Assembly: GCA_002966495.1 (NCBI GenBank) | Contig: CP016490.1 | Coordinates: forward strand, 558,001-622,000 | Origin: Halomonas sp. GFAJ-1 | Lineage (GTDB): Bacteria > Pseudomonadota > Gammaproteobacteria > Pseudomonadales > Halomonadaceae | Length of the DNA: 64,000 bases | Direction: 5' to 3' | Shown here: positions 1 through 8,958 of the stretch, piece after piece | Layout of the letters: each line of letters opens with the position of its first letter | Position numbering within the stretch: the first letter of the stretch is position 1 | Position numbers and translations under genes: made by a program | Notes under the pieces: generated by a model | The model's input: only the letters and a program-made list of their open reading frames with translations | Databases searched by the model: none | What the model was told of the DNA's origin: nothing

Positions 1-972
1 ACGGCGCTACTCATGTGTGCTGTCATCACCAAAGTGGCTGAAGGTGATAAGCGCTTTATTAATCTTGCCTGTATTAACGTTGTGGTGGCCGCCAATGCCG
101 GCGGGGCCTTTAGCCCATTCGGGGACATCACCACGCTGATGGTGTGGCAGGCAGGTATGGTCGCTTTCCAAGAGTTCTTTGTGCTCTTCTTGCCCTCTCT
201 GGTCAATTTCCTGATTCCTGCCGTCATCATGAGCGCCTTTATCAAAGACGAGAAGCCCAGCAGCGTCTATGAGGATGTATGGCTAAAGCGCGGTGCACGG
301 CGAATTATCGCGCTGTTCCTGCTGACCATTACCACCGCTGTGTTGTGCCATACGCTGCTGCATCTCCCGCCGGTACTCGGCATGATGACCGGGCTTGGCT
401 ACCTACAGTTTTTCGGCTATTACCTGCGCCGCACGCTACCTCAATCACTGGAGCGCAAACGTGAACGCTATAGCCGGCGCGGCGACAATAAAAAACTTGA
501 GCAGCTAGGCGGCGTGGTGCCGTTCGATGTGTTTAACCGCGTGGCACGCGCTGAGTGGGATACACTGCTGTTCTTCTATGGGGTGGTGATGTGCGTAGGC
601 GGTCTTGGCTTCATGGGCTACCTTGGGTTGCTTTCCGAAGCGCTTTACACAGGCTGGGATGCTACCTGGGCAAATATAGTGCTGGGGGTCGTATCGGCGG
701 TGGTGGATAACATTCCGGTGATGTTTGCCGTACTCACCATGCAGCCAGAGATGTCCCACGGCCACTGGCTATTGATCACGTTAACCGCAGGCGTAGGCGG
801 CAGCTTACTCTCTATTGGCTCAGCAGCAGGAGTGGCCGTTATGGGCCAAGCCCGCGGCGCTTACACCTTTATGGGCCACCTGCGCTGGGCACCGGTTATT
901 TTTCTCGGTTACATCGCCAGTATCCTCGTGCATCTGTGGCTTAACGCCGACAGCTTTACTGTCTTTAATTAA
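1..972 (+). CDS. nhaD: NhaD-type Na+/H+ antiporter, C-terminal part
   Basis: This is the C-terminal part of an NhaD family sodium/proton antiporter of the inner membrane, which exports Na+ in exchange for H+. The reading frame is open from base 1 and has no start in the window, so the 5' part lies outside; the ATG at 13 is internal. The NhaD-like stretch NAGGAFSPFGDITTLM is followed by about seven hydrophobic segments, and the glycine/serine-rich VGGSLLSIGSAAGVAVMG stretch near the end is typical of the ion transporter fold. A GC-rich hairpin with a T-run follows the stop. Presence of NhaD fits a halophilic or alkaliphilic marine bacterium. Family assignment is firm. Confidence 0.9.
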   Translation, partial: TALLMCAVITKVAEGDKRFINLACINVVVAANAGGAFSPFGDITTLMVWQAGMVAFQEFFVLFLPSLVNFLIPAVIMSAFIKDEKPSSVYEDVWLKRGARRIIALFLLTITTAVLCHTLLHLPPVLGMMTGLGYLQFFGYYLRRTLPQSLERKRERYSRRGDNKKLEQLGGVVPFDVFNRVARAEWDTLLFFYGVVMCVGGLGFMGYLGLLSEALYTGWDATWANIVLGVVSAVVDNIPVMFAVLTMQPEMSHGHWLLITLTAGVGGSLLSIGSAAGVAVMGQARGAYTFMGHLRWAPVIFLGYIASILVHLWLNADSFTVFN

Positions 973-996
973 TAAATAACCGCCATAACACCTAAT

Positions 997-1035
997 GCCC
1001 GCGCCAAGCGCCTACAAGCGCTGCGCGGGCGTTTT
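997..1035 (+). terminator. Rho-independent terminator after nhaD
   Basis: An 8-bp perfect stem (GCCCGCGC at 997-1004 with GCGCGGGC at 1023-1030) is followed by GTTTTAG. It sits 25 bases after the nhaD stop and directly before the convergent signalling gene, so it likely ends nhaD transcription. Confidence 0.7.
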
Positions 1036-3652
1036 AGTAAGCTTCAAATAAATACTCGATTGGCGTTGGTCTGCCCAGCAGGTACCCCTGGTAGCGGTAA
1101 CACCCATGCCCCCGCAGCCATTCCAACTGCTCTTTCTTCTCGACCCCTTCGGCCACCACGGTTAGGCCCAGGCTTGCTGCCAGAAGAATCGTCGTATCCA
1201 CAATCGCAGCATCGGTTTTGTCGGTCAGCAGCTCACGAATAAACGACTGATCGACTTTGAGCTCATCAAGTGGCAAGCGCTTTAAGTAACTCAACGACGA
1301 GTAGCCCGTACCAAAATCATCCAACGCAAAGCGAATGCCCTGGGCACGCAGCTTAAGCATGGTATTGCGAACTCTGGTCGGCTCCCGCATGAGCAGGCTC
1401 TCGGTTACTTCCAATATCAAACGGTTTGGCGGCGCCTGAGTTTCAGCTAATAACGCCTCTAAATCCCGCACAAACTCAGGGTGTTGGAACTGCACTGAAC
1501 TGACGTTGACCGAAATCGTCAACGATGAATAGGCGGGCTGGAAAGCCCACTTCGCCAGCTGCTCGCAGGCGGATTTAAGTACCCAGTAGCCAATGGGTAA
1601 AATTAGGCCATTCTCTTCGGCCAAAGGAATGAAGGTCCCGGGAGACACCCAGCCGCGCTGCGGGTGGTACCAGCGAAGCAGCGCCTCTACTCCGACCGTC
1701 ACGCTGCGATGGTCAACCTGCACTTGATAGTGAAGCGCCAATTCGTTACGCGCCATTGCTTGGTTCAGGTCACCTTCTAAACTGGCGCGCTCCAGTACGC
1801 TGGTTTGCATATCCCGATTAAAGAAACAGAGGTTATTGCCGCCCGCTGCTTTGGCCTGCTGAAGCGCTATATCCGCCTGCTGCAATACGCTATTCATGCT
1901 GTGCTCTGTCCCTTTAAATAGCGTAATACCAATGCTTGCGCTAATCGGTAGCGATCGGTCGTTGTGCAGTTGGGAAACAGCTTCAAGCAGTTGGCACGCG
2001 ACACGCTCAGCGCTCAGCCCAGCCACCTCGGGCTCTTCCCCTAGCGCATTTAACAACACGACAAACTCATCGCTACTTACCCGCGCAACAGTCGCTTCCT
2101 GGATGACTTTATAAAGCGACTCCTGCAGCTGCACTGCAACGTTAATCAACAGCTGATCACCGCTCTCATGACCCTGGATATCATTGATAAGCCGGAAGTT
2201 ATCAAGGTCAATAATCAGCACGGCACTGAATGTCGACACGTCATCATCTTGTTCCGTCACTAATGCTAACGAATCCATCAAGAGGCGCCGATTTGGCAAT
2301 CCCGTTAAAGCGTCGTAAAAGGCTAAATGATGAGTGCGCGACTGCATCTCCAAGTATTCTGTCAGCTCGGTTGAAATACCGCATAAGCAAGGCGCCTCCC
2401 CTTTACGCATCACAAGGGGCATTTTTATGGATAAAAACGTACGTACCCGCTCTTCACCCTTGAGCAAGCTGTGCTCTTCCAGCGTCGTTTTTTTGCCCGA
2501 CGCTAATACCTGACGGTCAACTTGATGCATTTCTGCGGCGCTTGCTGCATCAAAAAAAGCCTCATCGCACTGGCCGATGATTTTCTCGGCAGGCAAGCCA
2601 AACAGCTCGCTAACTTGTCGGTTAACAAAGCGGTACTTCAAGGAGGGTGACTTGATGTAAATATGCGCATCGACACTATCCAAAATAGTCGCCAATAGCG
2701 CTTCATGAGTAACGAGCTGCTCACGGTTAGCCACTACCCGTCTTTTTAGCAGCACATTGCAGCCCAAGGCCAGCATCAAGAAAAGCGTCAGCAGGCCAAC
2801 CCCCCACCACAGCCAAAGGGGAACTAAAGGGGGAGGCGGGGTGGAAACGCGCCAAGCGCGTAACGTATCAAAATAGACAGAATTACTATCCTGTTTCCAG
2901 GCTCTGAGCGTTGTATCAATACGCTCTAGTACGCTATCAGAGACTTGATAAGAGGCTGCATAAAATAACTGTGCGGGCTGGAAAATAATCGGCGTCTCTC
3001 GCAGGCCATATTCACGAGCACGCCAATCACCATATAAGTGATTAGACGCCACCAGATCAGCCTCATCACTTGCAACGGCTTCAAAGCCCTCTGAAAAACT
3101 GTTAACCAACACCCACGTTACCGGCACACTAAAACGCTCGGTAACGGCCGCTAAATACTGTTGCTGTATGGCATTCTCAACCACCGCCACGCGCATTTGG
3201 GCCAGATCCAAAATTGCCTCAACACTCATTTCTTCACGCTGATAGAGCAGTGACCAGCTGTGCATCACCGGTTCTTTATGGAAAGCAAAGCGCTGGGCGC
3301 GTTCCTCACTCCACGCAACATCAGGCAGCAGGTCAATCTCGCCCTGCTCTAGCAGCGTTAGGCAGTGTGAAAATTCACAGCTTAGGCTCTCTAAATGCCA
3401 TTGCTGCTCCTCAGCAATCGCTTCTAGCAACTCACCCAATACCCCCCGCAGCTGGCCTTGGTTGTCAGCAAATAACTTCGGTGGATTGTGGTAGACCCCA
3501 ACAAGTAGCGCTTCACTCGCCAACGATGAAGGGGCCCATAGCCACATGCTGACCAGCATAGCGCCGGTAAGCCAGCGGAGGGGGGAACACCGAGCCTCGC
3601 TCTCAGTAGGCGAAAAGCGGACGCCGAGTGGTTTTCGCGTGCGCGAGATCAT
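1034..3652 (-). CDS. Membrane sensor with SBP_bac_3, PAS, degenerate GGDEF and EAL domains
   Basis: This 872-residue protein is a c-di-GMP signalling sensor. An N-terminal hydrophobic signal/anchor (about 25-45) is followed by a periplasmic amino-acid-binding-like SBP_bac_3 domain (about 47-270), one membrane helix (about 277-300), a PAS domain (about 315-435), a GGDEF domain (about 440-600) and an EAL domain (about 615-865). The GGDEF signature reads SSDEF, so cyclase activity is unlikely. The EAL part keeps GVEALLRW, SVNVSS, EVTES, DDFGTGYSS and AEGVE, so phosphodiesterase activity is likely. It starts 5 bases after the glutathione transferase stop, so the two are probably cotranscribed. 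The ligand is unknown. Confidence 0.88.
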   Translation of the reverse strand: MISRTRKPLGVRFSPTESEARCSPLRWLTGAMLVSMWLWAPSSLASEALLVGVYHNPPKLFADNQGQLRGVLGELLEAIAEEQQWHLESLSCEFSHCLTLLEQGEIDLLPDVAWSEERAQRFAFHKEPVMHSWSLLYQREEMSVEAILDLAQMRVAVVENAIQQQYLAAVTERFSVPVTWVLVNSFSEGFEAVASDEADLVASNHLYGDWRAREYGLRETPIIFQPAQLFYAASYQVSDSVLERIDTTLRAWKQDSNSVYFDTLRAWRVSTPPPPLVPLWLWWGVGLLTLFLMLALGCNVLLKRRVVANREQLVTHEALLATILDSVDAHIYIKSPSLKYRFVNRQVSELFGLPAEKIIGQCDEAFFDAASAAEMHQVDRQVLASGKKTTLEEHSLLKGEERVRTFLSIKMPLVMRKGEAPCLCGISTELTEYLEMQSRTHHLAFYDALTGLPNRRLLMDSLALVTEQDDDVSTFSAVLIIDLDNFRLINDIQGHESGDQLLINVAVQLQESLYKVIQEATVARVSSDEFVVLLNALGEEPEVAGLSAERVACQLLEAVSQLHNDRSLPISASIGITLFKGTEHSMNSVLQQADIALQQAKAAGGNNLCFFNRDMQTSVLERASLEGDLNQAMARNELALHYQVQVDHRSVTVGVEALLRWYHPQRGWVSPGTFIPLAEENGLILPIGYWVLKSACEQLAKWAFQPAYSSLTISVNVSSVQFQHPEFVRDLEALLAETQAPPNRLILEVTESLLMREPTRVRNTMLKLRAQGIRFALDDFGTGYSSLSYLKRLPLDELKVDQSFIRELLTDKTDAAIVDTTILLAASLGLTVVAEGVEKKEQLEWLRGHGCYRYQGYLLGRPTPIEYLFEAY

Positions 3653-3657
3653 CGGCC

Positions 3658-4335
3658 CTACTCACCGGGCATGGTGAGCGGGCCTGCCCGCACAACTACT
3701 CGCTGCCACGCAGCATCATTTTCGATACGCGCTACAAACGCGGCAATGTGCGGGTACTTTTCCAGTGACTGGGTAGCCGCCACGGCTTGAAGCGGAAAAC
3801 TCATTTGTACATCAGCCCCACTTGGCCAACGTCCGGCGAAGTTTTCCTTTGAGCCCAGGTGCTTATTAATAACGTCTAAATGCTGGTTCATTTGTGGCTG
3901 AATAAAACGCTGGCGCACGGTCGAACTAATGCCTTTAGCCAGGGGCTTAATGAACCATGGTGACTGTTTGGGGATTTGATTAAACACCAGGCCCATCACC
4001 AACAGGGGCATCAATGAGCCTTCGGCATAGTGTAGCCAGTAGCGATAATCTACCCAGTCATTCGTATCAGCCTCCGCTGGCTGCAGGCGCCCTTCACCAT
4101 AACGGCTGATAAGGTAATCAATAATAGCGCCAGACTCAGCGACGGTTAATTCGCCATCGGTAATAACAGGAGACTTACCTAGCGGGTGGATTTTTTTAAG
4201 CGCATCTGGCGCTTGTTGAGTTTTACGATCACGCTGATAAACCTGGATCTCGTACTCAACGCCTAGTAATTCAAGAAGCCATAAGATTCGGTGGGAACGG
4301 GACTTTTCCAGATGATGAACGTGAATCATAAACAC
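3658..4335 (-). CDS. Glutathione S-transferase family protein
   Basis: This 225-residue protein has an N-terminal thioredoxin-like GST domain (about 1-85), with SRSHRILW containing the likely catalytic serine and the glutathione-binding motif AESGAIIDYL, followed by an alpha-helical C-terminal domain (about 90-220). GSTs of this type conjugate glutathione to electrophiles or act as peroxidases in the cytoplasm; the substrate cannot be read from the sequence. The gene is 5 bases upstream of a large EAL signalling gene on the same strand. The preceding 198 bases hold a perfect inverted repeat at 4473-4499 that could be an operator. Confidence 0.85.
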   Translation of the reverse strand: MFMIHVHHLEKSRSHRILWLLELLGVEYEIQVYQRDRKTQQAPDALKKIHPLGKSPVITDGELTVAESGAIIDYLISRYGEGRLQPAEADTNDWVDYRYWLHYAEGSLMPLLVMGLVFNQIPKQSPWFIKPLAKGISSTVRQRFIQPQMNQHLDVINKHLGSKENFAGRWPSGADVQMSFPLQAVAATQSLEKYPHIAAFVARIENDAAWQRVVVRAGPLTMPGE

Positions 4336-4472
4336 TCCATGGGGCGACTTGTCACGCTGCCAACGGGTCAGCGCCAGTTATCCTTTTACTGCAAGCTTAT
4401 ATAGCGTAGCACCCTTGCAGCGTTGAACCCTATGGAAGTGTTAAGCAAAGCTTAGTTTTTGACTCAAGACAA

Positions 4473-4499
4473 CTATTTGCACAATAGGAGTGCAAATAG
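4473..4499. repeat. Perfect 10-bp inverted repeat upstream of the GST gene
   Basis: CTATTTGCAC (4473-4482) and GTGCAAATAG (4490-4499) form a perfect inverted repeat with a 7-base spacer. There is no T-run, so an operator-like binding site is more likely than a terminator. It lies about 140 bases upstream of the GST start and about 35 bases beyond the stop of the monooxygenase-domain gene. No regulator can be named. Confidence 0.5.
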
Positions 4500-4533
4500 C
4501 GCACCATTTTGGTCACATTGACGCTCTACTTAC

Positions 4534-5112
4534 TTATGCTTTGTGCTCGTGGCGCCACTTTGCCAAGAGATCAGCGAATGACCATTTACCCTGCAACCAG
4601 GGAGCCAATAAACGCATTGAAAGCGGGATAAATACAAACACCATAACCGGGGTAAGCATCAGCGTGCTAACGACTACCCGGGGAACTAACGCCCAATCCG
4701 CGATGGCGCCGCCAAATAACCATTGAAACATTAGTGAGACAGGGAAAAACGCCAACCAAACGGCCACCGCTTGCTTCCAGCGGGGCGGGGTAACCCCTGG
4801 GTTAACCTGAAACCAAGCATCAAGACCCGTCGCGCGATGCTCATGGGGGGCCTCATACAGGTCTTTCCCACGGGCAAGCCAGGCGTGGCGTGAAGCGGAA
4901 TGTTCCCAGGCGTTTAGCGTGTCGCTGCTGCTAAATCGAAAAATAATTTGATACTCGTCGTCATCTTTTGGCGGCGCCAATACGCCTGACCCCAGGTAGC
5001 CTGGAAAGTCAGCCGCTAGTTCACGCCCTTCATTTAACCAACGGTTAAAGTCTTGATAGCGGCCATTCGCCACGCGGCGGGCCACCATTAAGGTGACAGG
5101 TGAAGCAGACAT
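4534..5112 (-). CDS. Antibiotic biosynthesis monooxygenase (ABM) domain membrane protein
   Basis: This 192-residue protein has an N-terminal ABM-type ferredoxin-like domain (about 5-105; VARRVANGRYQDFNRWLNE, YQIIFRFSS and RHAWL are characteristic) followed by two or three hydrophobic segments (about 112-175). Proteins with this layout are common in proteobacteria and their substrate is unknown. The ATG at 5112 is preceded by the Shine-Dalgarno sequence AGGAG at good distance, which fixes the start. It is separated from its neighbours by 100-200 bases and is probably a single-gene unit. Confidence 0.8.
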   Translation of the reverse strand: MSASPVTLMVARRVANGRYQDFNRWLNEGRELAADFPGYLGSGVLAPPKDDDEYQIIFRFSSSDTLNAWEHSASRHAWLARGKDLYEAPHEHRATGLDAWFQVNPGVTPPRWKQAVAVWLAFFPVSLMFQWLFGGAIADWALVPRVVVSTLMLTPVMVFVFIPLSMRLLAPWLQGKWSFADLLAKWRHEHKA

Positions 5113-5240
5113 GGTATATCTCCTAAAGATACTACAGCCATTGCCGGGTAAGCAGGCTGTTTACTAGTGGGCGGGTAAGCCCGTTACTTGCACTGCAGTA
5201 TACATGCAATGTTGGTGCCATGTGGGCACTGATCAAGCGC

Positions 5241-5468
5241 TCAACGCTTTGAGAGCGGCTGGATGCTAACAAAGCGCCCCTGATCAGAAAACTCAAGCCG
5301 AAAAATGCCCTGAACACCCTCTCTTGTTACAACACGGCGCAGCGCTTCGGCAGGAAAAACCACCCAGCGGCCATCCACACTACGGGTACGCACATTGGCG
5401 TAGCGACCTTCATAGTGCGCTAGGCATTCACTCTCGGAGAGATGGATAACCACATCAATGGCAGGCAT
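5241..5468 (-). CDS. DUF2835 family small protein
   Basis: A 75-residue protein matching, from memory, the DUF2835 family pattern: an opening IHLSESECLAHYEGR, a central RSVDGRWVVFPAEALRRVVT and a closing GIFRLEFSDQGRFVSIQPL. The fold appears to be a small beta-rich domain and no function is known. The ATG at 5468 has AAGAG upstream and is preferred over a GTG two codons earlier. The 190 bases upstream, between this gene and the divergent HExxH protein gene, hold no gene and would contain both promoters. Confidence 0.72.
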   Translation of the reverse strand: MPAIDVVIHLSESECLAHYEGRYANVRTRSVDGRWVVFPAEALRRVVTREGVQGIFRLEFSDQGRFVSIQPLSKR

Positions 5469-5664
5469 AAACACTCTTAAAAAAGTAACACTTAATATTG
5501 AGCAGATAATAATAGAGCGGTACTAAAGAGGACAGCACTTACGCCCGCTAGCGACTCCCAAAGCAGGCAAATGCCGAGAAAAACAGAACGCCATATTTGC
5601 GCACCAGGGCTGGCTCGCTGATACTCAAGACTACCTATAACCATTTATACGCCGGTAACTGCTT

Positions 5665-6246
5665 ATGGAACTCTCCTTTATGAGTGCGTTTATTGCTTCG
5701 CCCATAGCGGCCAGTAGCCCATCGTCGCCCGCTATCGCCGAAGAAGCACAGCGCCGCGCTCAAACCGACGATGCTACGCAGGTGAGCGAAGATGATCAGC
5801 GCGCCAGTGAAGCAACAGGCCCCACCCGGGCGGACGGCACCCCGTTAGCACCTGAGGAAATCCAGTATTTAGAGCAGCTAAAGCAGACTGACCGGGCGGT
5901 GCGCCAGCATGAAATGGCCCACCAGATAGCGGGCGGCCCTTATACTGGCGGCGCCTCTTACGAGTATGAGATAGGTCCTGATGGCAAGCGCTACGCGGTT
6001 GCCGGCGAAGTGCCCATTGACTACGGCCCGGTTCCTGGCGACCCACAAGCGACAGTGGAAAAAATGCAAACGGTGATCGCCGCGGCCTTAGCGCCTGCCG
6101 ACCCCTCACCTAAAGATTATCAGGTCGCTGCCCAAGCGCGACAATACCTGCTGGAAGCTAAGCTGGAAGCGGCCTTAGAGCAGAGTCAAATGAATCAAGC
6201 ACGTAACGATGGAGCCGCCACCAGCCCACCGGAGCAAGCCGCCTGA
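5665..6246 (+). CDS. Putative metalloprotease (SprA-related, CJM1_0395-type) with HExxH motif
   Basis: This 193-residue protein carries the motif HEMAH (HExxH, about residue 86), followed by the conserved IAGGPYTGGASYEYEIGPDGK and a GEVPIDYGPVPGDP block, which I associate with the CJM1_0395/SprA-related putative zinc metalloprotease family. The N-terminal 60 residues are low-complexity and alanine/serine-rich, and no clear signal peptide is seen. An alternative start is the ATG at 5680. Family members have no firmly established substrate. It is divergent from DUF2835 and followed convergently by a GGDEF/EAL gene. Confidence 0.75.
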   Translation: MELSFMSAFIASPIAASSPSSPAIAEEAQRRAQTDDATQVSEDDQRASEATGPTRADGTPLAPEEIQYLEQLKQTDRAVRQHEMAHQIAGGPYTGGASYEYEIGPDGKRYAVAGEVPIDYGPVPGDPQATVEKMQTVIAAALAPADPSPKDYQVAAQARQYLLEAKLEAALEQSQMNQARNDGAATSPPEQAA

Positions 6247-6306
6247 ATCGAGCCGCCCAGGTTAAATCCCTTATAACCCTAGCGGCGTTGAAGCGTTGCC
6301 ATATCC

Positions 6307-8148
6307 TTATTGCAGCGTTGCTAAAGAGTGCCAATCATTGCGCTGCGGCCACCCCTCCAGCCAAGCTGGCATTTCACACGGGGGCATAGGGCGAGCAATG
6401 CCATAGCCCTGGGCAAGCTCACAGCCCAATGCCATTAACGCTTTCGCATGGGCCAGGGTTTCAACACCTTCGGCTAACATCGGCCGCTTAAAGCGGTTAG
6501 CCATGTAGATTACGCTTTCCACGATTGCCATATCGTCCTGGTCGCTCAGCATATCGCGTACAAAGCTCTGATCGATTTTGATTAGATTAACGGGCAGCTG
6601 ACGCAAATGCGTTAACGACGAAAAGCCCGTTCCAAAATCATCAATGGCAAACCCAACCCCTAAGGCTTGGCAACGTGCCATGTTTTTTAGCGCTGCCTGA
6701 ATATCGTGCATGGCAGCGCTCTCAAGCACTTCGAGCTTAAGCATGGCAGGCGCAACCGTAGGGTAACTAGCTAGCAGCTCGGCAAGCCGCTCACTGAACT
6801 CTTTACCCAGCAGGTGGGCAGGGCTGATGTTCACGTTGATAGGCAGCACAATACCGGCTTTTTGCCATTCGGTAAGCTGCTGTAGTGCCTGCTCAATCAC
6901 CCACTCCCCAAGGTCGACCTCCAGCGGCGTGGCATCAATAATGGGTAAAAACTGGGCCGGCGAGAGCAGCCCCTCATCTGGGTGCTGCCATCGAATCAAC
7001 GCTTCCACGCCCACCACTCGCCCACTGGCCATATCTACCTGAGGCTGATAAAAAAGCCGCAACTCGTTGTGGTTAAGGGCATCCATGAAACGCTGACGCT
7101 GCTCATGACGCACTTGCAACAGACGATCTTGGGTGGGGTCAAAAAAGTGGTAGGTATCCCGTCCCCGCTGCTTTGCTCGGTACATAGCTTGGTGAGCATG
7201 GCGCAGCAGCACATCGCCCTGGGAGTGGTCATTTGGGTAACGTGTAATGCCCAAACTCGCGGTGAGATAGATGCTTTGTCCATCAATCACCAGCGGTTTT
7301 CGGATCGTGGTCAGCAGCTTTTCAAAGAAGTGCTCATCGTCGCTGTGGTGCAGTAGCAGCACAAACTCATCGCCTCCCACCCGCGCCAACACATCATCGC
7401 CAAACAGCAGGTGGCTAATACGCTGCGCAAAGGTGGAAAGTAAACTATCCCCGACATGGGCACCTAGCTGCTCGTTAACCGTCTGAAAATGGTCGATATC
7501 CAGGGAACATATTGCCAGCGGTAGTTGTTTGGCTTCCGCATGCTGGATCGACTCCTGAATCAACTGGGTGAGTAGCTGAAGGTTAGGCAACCCGGTCAAC
7601 GCATCAAAAAAGACCTCACGTTTCAGGTGACGCGCGTGGGCAGGGATGGCGGAAAGATCAGCCAGGACAACGACATGGTGGTCGACCTGCCCCTGTGCAT
7701 TACGCACGCGATTTATCGACATCATGCCAGGGTAAAACTGGCCGTCGTGGCTGCGGTAACTCACTTGGCATTTACTGCGATCCCGAAGCTGCTGTTGCTC
7801 ACGCATGAAGCGCGTGGTGCGGCTGTCGTCGAGGGATAAAATGCTAAACGCCTCTAAGGATTGGCCGTAGACCTCTTCAAGGCATAAGCCGGTGAGTTCA
7901 CAAAACGCGGGATTAACGTCGGCCACACAGCCGTTGGCATCGGTAATAATGATGGCTTCGTTGGCGAAATTAAACGCCGACTCAGCGCGAAGAAGCGGTG
8001 CACCGGGGGTGGTTTTCGACGCTAGGATCGTCGACATAGAAGTTATGGACCCAGTCGTTCTCGACCCAGTCGTTCTCGACCCAGTCGTTCTTGAACGTGC
8101 AGTAGCACTATCCAGTTCAGGAGCATCATGATTAGTTTGCAGAGACAA
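6307..8148 (-). CDS. Cytoplasmic PAS-GGDEF-EAL c-di-GMP signalling protein
   Basis: This 613-residue protein has no membrane segments. It has a PAS domain (about 55-170), a GGDEF domain with intact VGGDEFVLLL (about 178-340) and an EAL domain with GVEALIRW, NVNIS, DDFGTGFSS and AEGVE (about 350-600). Both synthesis and hydrolysis of c-di-GMP are possible. The start is taken as TTG at 8148 because AAGGAG lies six bases before it. Codons about 20-34 are encoded by three 15-bp tandem repeats giving an RTTGS repeat. The 194 bases upstream contain no gene. Confidence 0.88.
   Translation of the reverse strand: MSLQTNHDAPELDSATARSRTTGSRTTGSRTTGSITSMSTILASKTTPGAPLLRAESAFNFANEAIIITDANGCVADVNPAFCELTGLCLEEVYGQSLEAFSILSLDDSRTTRFMREQQQLRDRSKCQVSYRSHDGQFYPGMMSINRVRNAQGQVDHHVVVLADLSAIPAHARHLKREVFFDALTGLPNLQLLTQLIQESIQHAEAKQLPLAICSLDIDHFQTVNEQLGAHVGDSLLSTFAQRISHLLFGDDVLARVGGDEFVLLLHHSDDEHFFEKLLTTIRKPLVIDGQSIYLTASLGITRYPNDHSQGDVLLRHAHQAMYRAKQRGRDTYHFFDPTQDRLLQVRHEQRQRFMDALNHNELRLFYQPQVDMASGRVVGVEALIRWQHPDEGLLSPAQFLPIIDATPLEVDLGEWVIEQALQQLTEWQKAGIVLPINVNISPAHLLGKEFSERLAELLASYPTVAPAMLKLEVLESAAMHDIQAALKNMARCQALGVGFAIDDFGTGFSSLTHLRQLPVNLIKIDQSFVRDMLSDQDDMAIVESVIYMANRFKRPMLAEGVETLAHAKALMALGCELAQGYGIARPMPPCEMPAWLEGWPQRNDWHSLATLQ
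8048..8092. repeat. Three tandem 15-bp repeats inside the PAS-GGDEF-EAL gene
   Basis: Three adjacent copies of the same 15-bp unit (GACCCAGTCGTTCTC at 8048, 8063 and 8078, the last differing only in its final base) encode a repeated RTTGS peptide near the N terminus. A multiple-of-three unit keeps frame, so copy-number change would alter only linker length. Confidence 0.85.
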
Positions 8149-8342
8149 CGCCAGCTCCTTAAGCAGACTCAGAGACTGACACGCGCAGCTGCGTTCTCCT
8201 CATCTAACTCAGTATAGGTTGGATTACGTTTAGCCATACTACCACCACACACAAACACTATGTTTTACATGAAACAGCGATTAGTCAACGCGACAAGGGT
8301 CAAGAAACATGCAAAAACCACCCCTACGCCGATGATGCTGGT

Positions 8343-8873
8343 TTAAGGCGCAACCCCTGCCGCGCCTAAAAAGCGCTGCTCCCAATAATCGATATCCAAG
8401 GGCACGCTGACCACTGCCCGGCCGCTGCCAGGGGCGTGAATCATCTGCCGGTTACCGCGATAAATCCCAACATGCGAGGCTTTCGCGCCACTGCCAAAAA
8501 ACAGCAAATCCCCAGGACGGGGAGTATCAACCGCAGGCAGTGCCCGGAATTGATCATGGGCGGTACGGGGAACACGAATACCTGCTGCGCGGTAAGTCAT
8601 TTCAACTAACCCCGAGCAGTCCAGCCCTTCTGGAGAGTTACCGCCAAAACGGTACGGCGTACCAATGGCTTTTTGGGCATGGGAAAGAATCAGCGCTCGC
8701 TCCATGGAGATCCCCGCCTGAGCACCAGGCGCAGATGGCGGGGCAACCTCTTTGCCGGCACACCCAGCTATCAGCAACAGGGCGAACAGCGTGATTAAGC
8801 GCTGCAGAGGCATCAACCGCCGCAAGCGGACCAGCGGCACAAAGTACATAGAGAGCACACAGGGAAACGGCAT
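8343..8873 (-). CDS. NlpC/P60 family lipoprotein, cell-wall endopeptidase
   Basis: This 176-residue protein has a lipobox (LIAGC, cysteine about residue 38) and a C-terminal NlpC/P60 cysteine peptidase domain (about 60-170) with catalytic DCSGLV, SHVGIY and a distal HAPGSGR histidine. Such enzymes cleave peptide cross-links or stems in peptidoglycan from the periplasmic face of the outer membrane. The start at 8873 has GGAG six bases upstream; an internal ATG at 8813 would give a more usual short signal peptide, so either is possible. It is a likely single-gene unit. Confidence 0.85.
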   Translation of the reverse strand: MPFPCVLSMYFVPLVRLRRLMPLQRLITLFALLLIAGCAGKEVAPPSAPGAQAGISMERALILSHAQKAIGTPYRFGGNSPEGLDCSGLVEMTYRAAGIRVPRTAHDQFRALPAVDTPRPGDLLFFGSGAKASHVGIYRGNRQMIHAPGSGRAVVSVPLDIDYWEQRFLGAAGVAP

Positions 8874-8958
8874 AAAACGCTCCAGCGCGGCATGTTAGCA
8901 ATCGCTTTATCATGGCCTAAGAGCTGGTGACTCGCTACTGATTCATGGCGCGGTTTAT

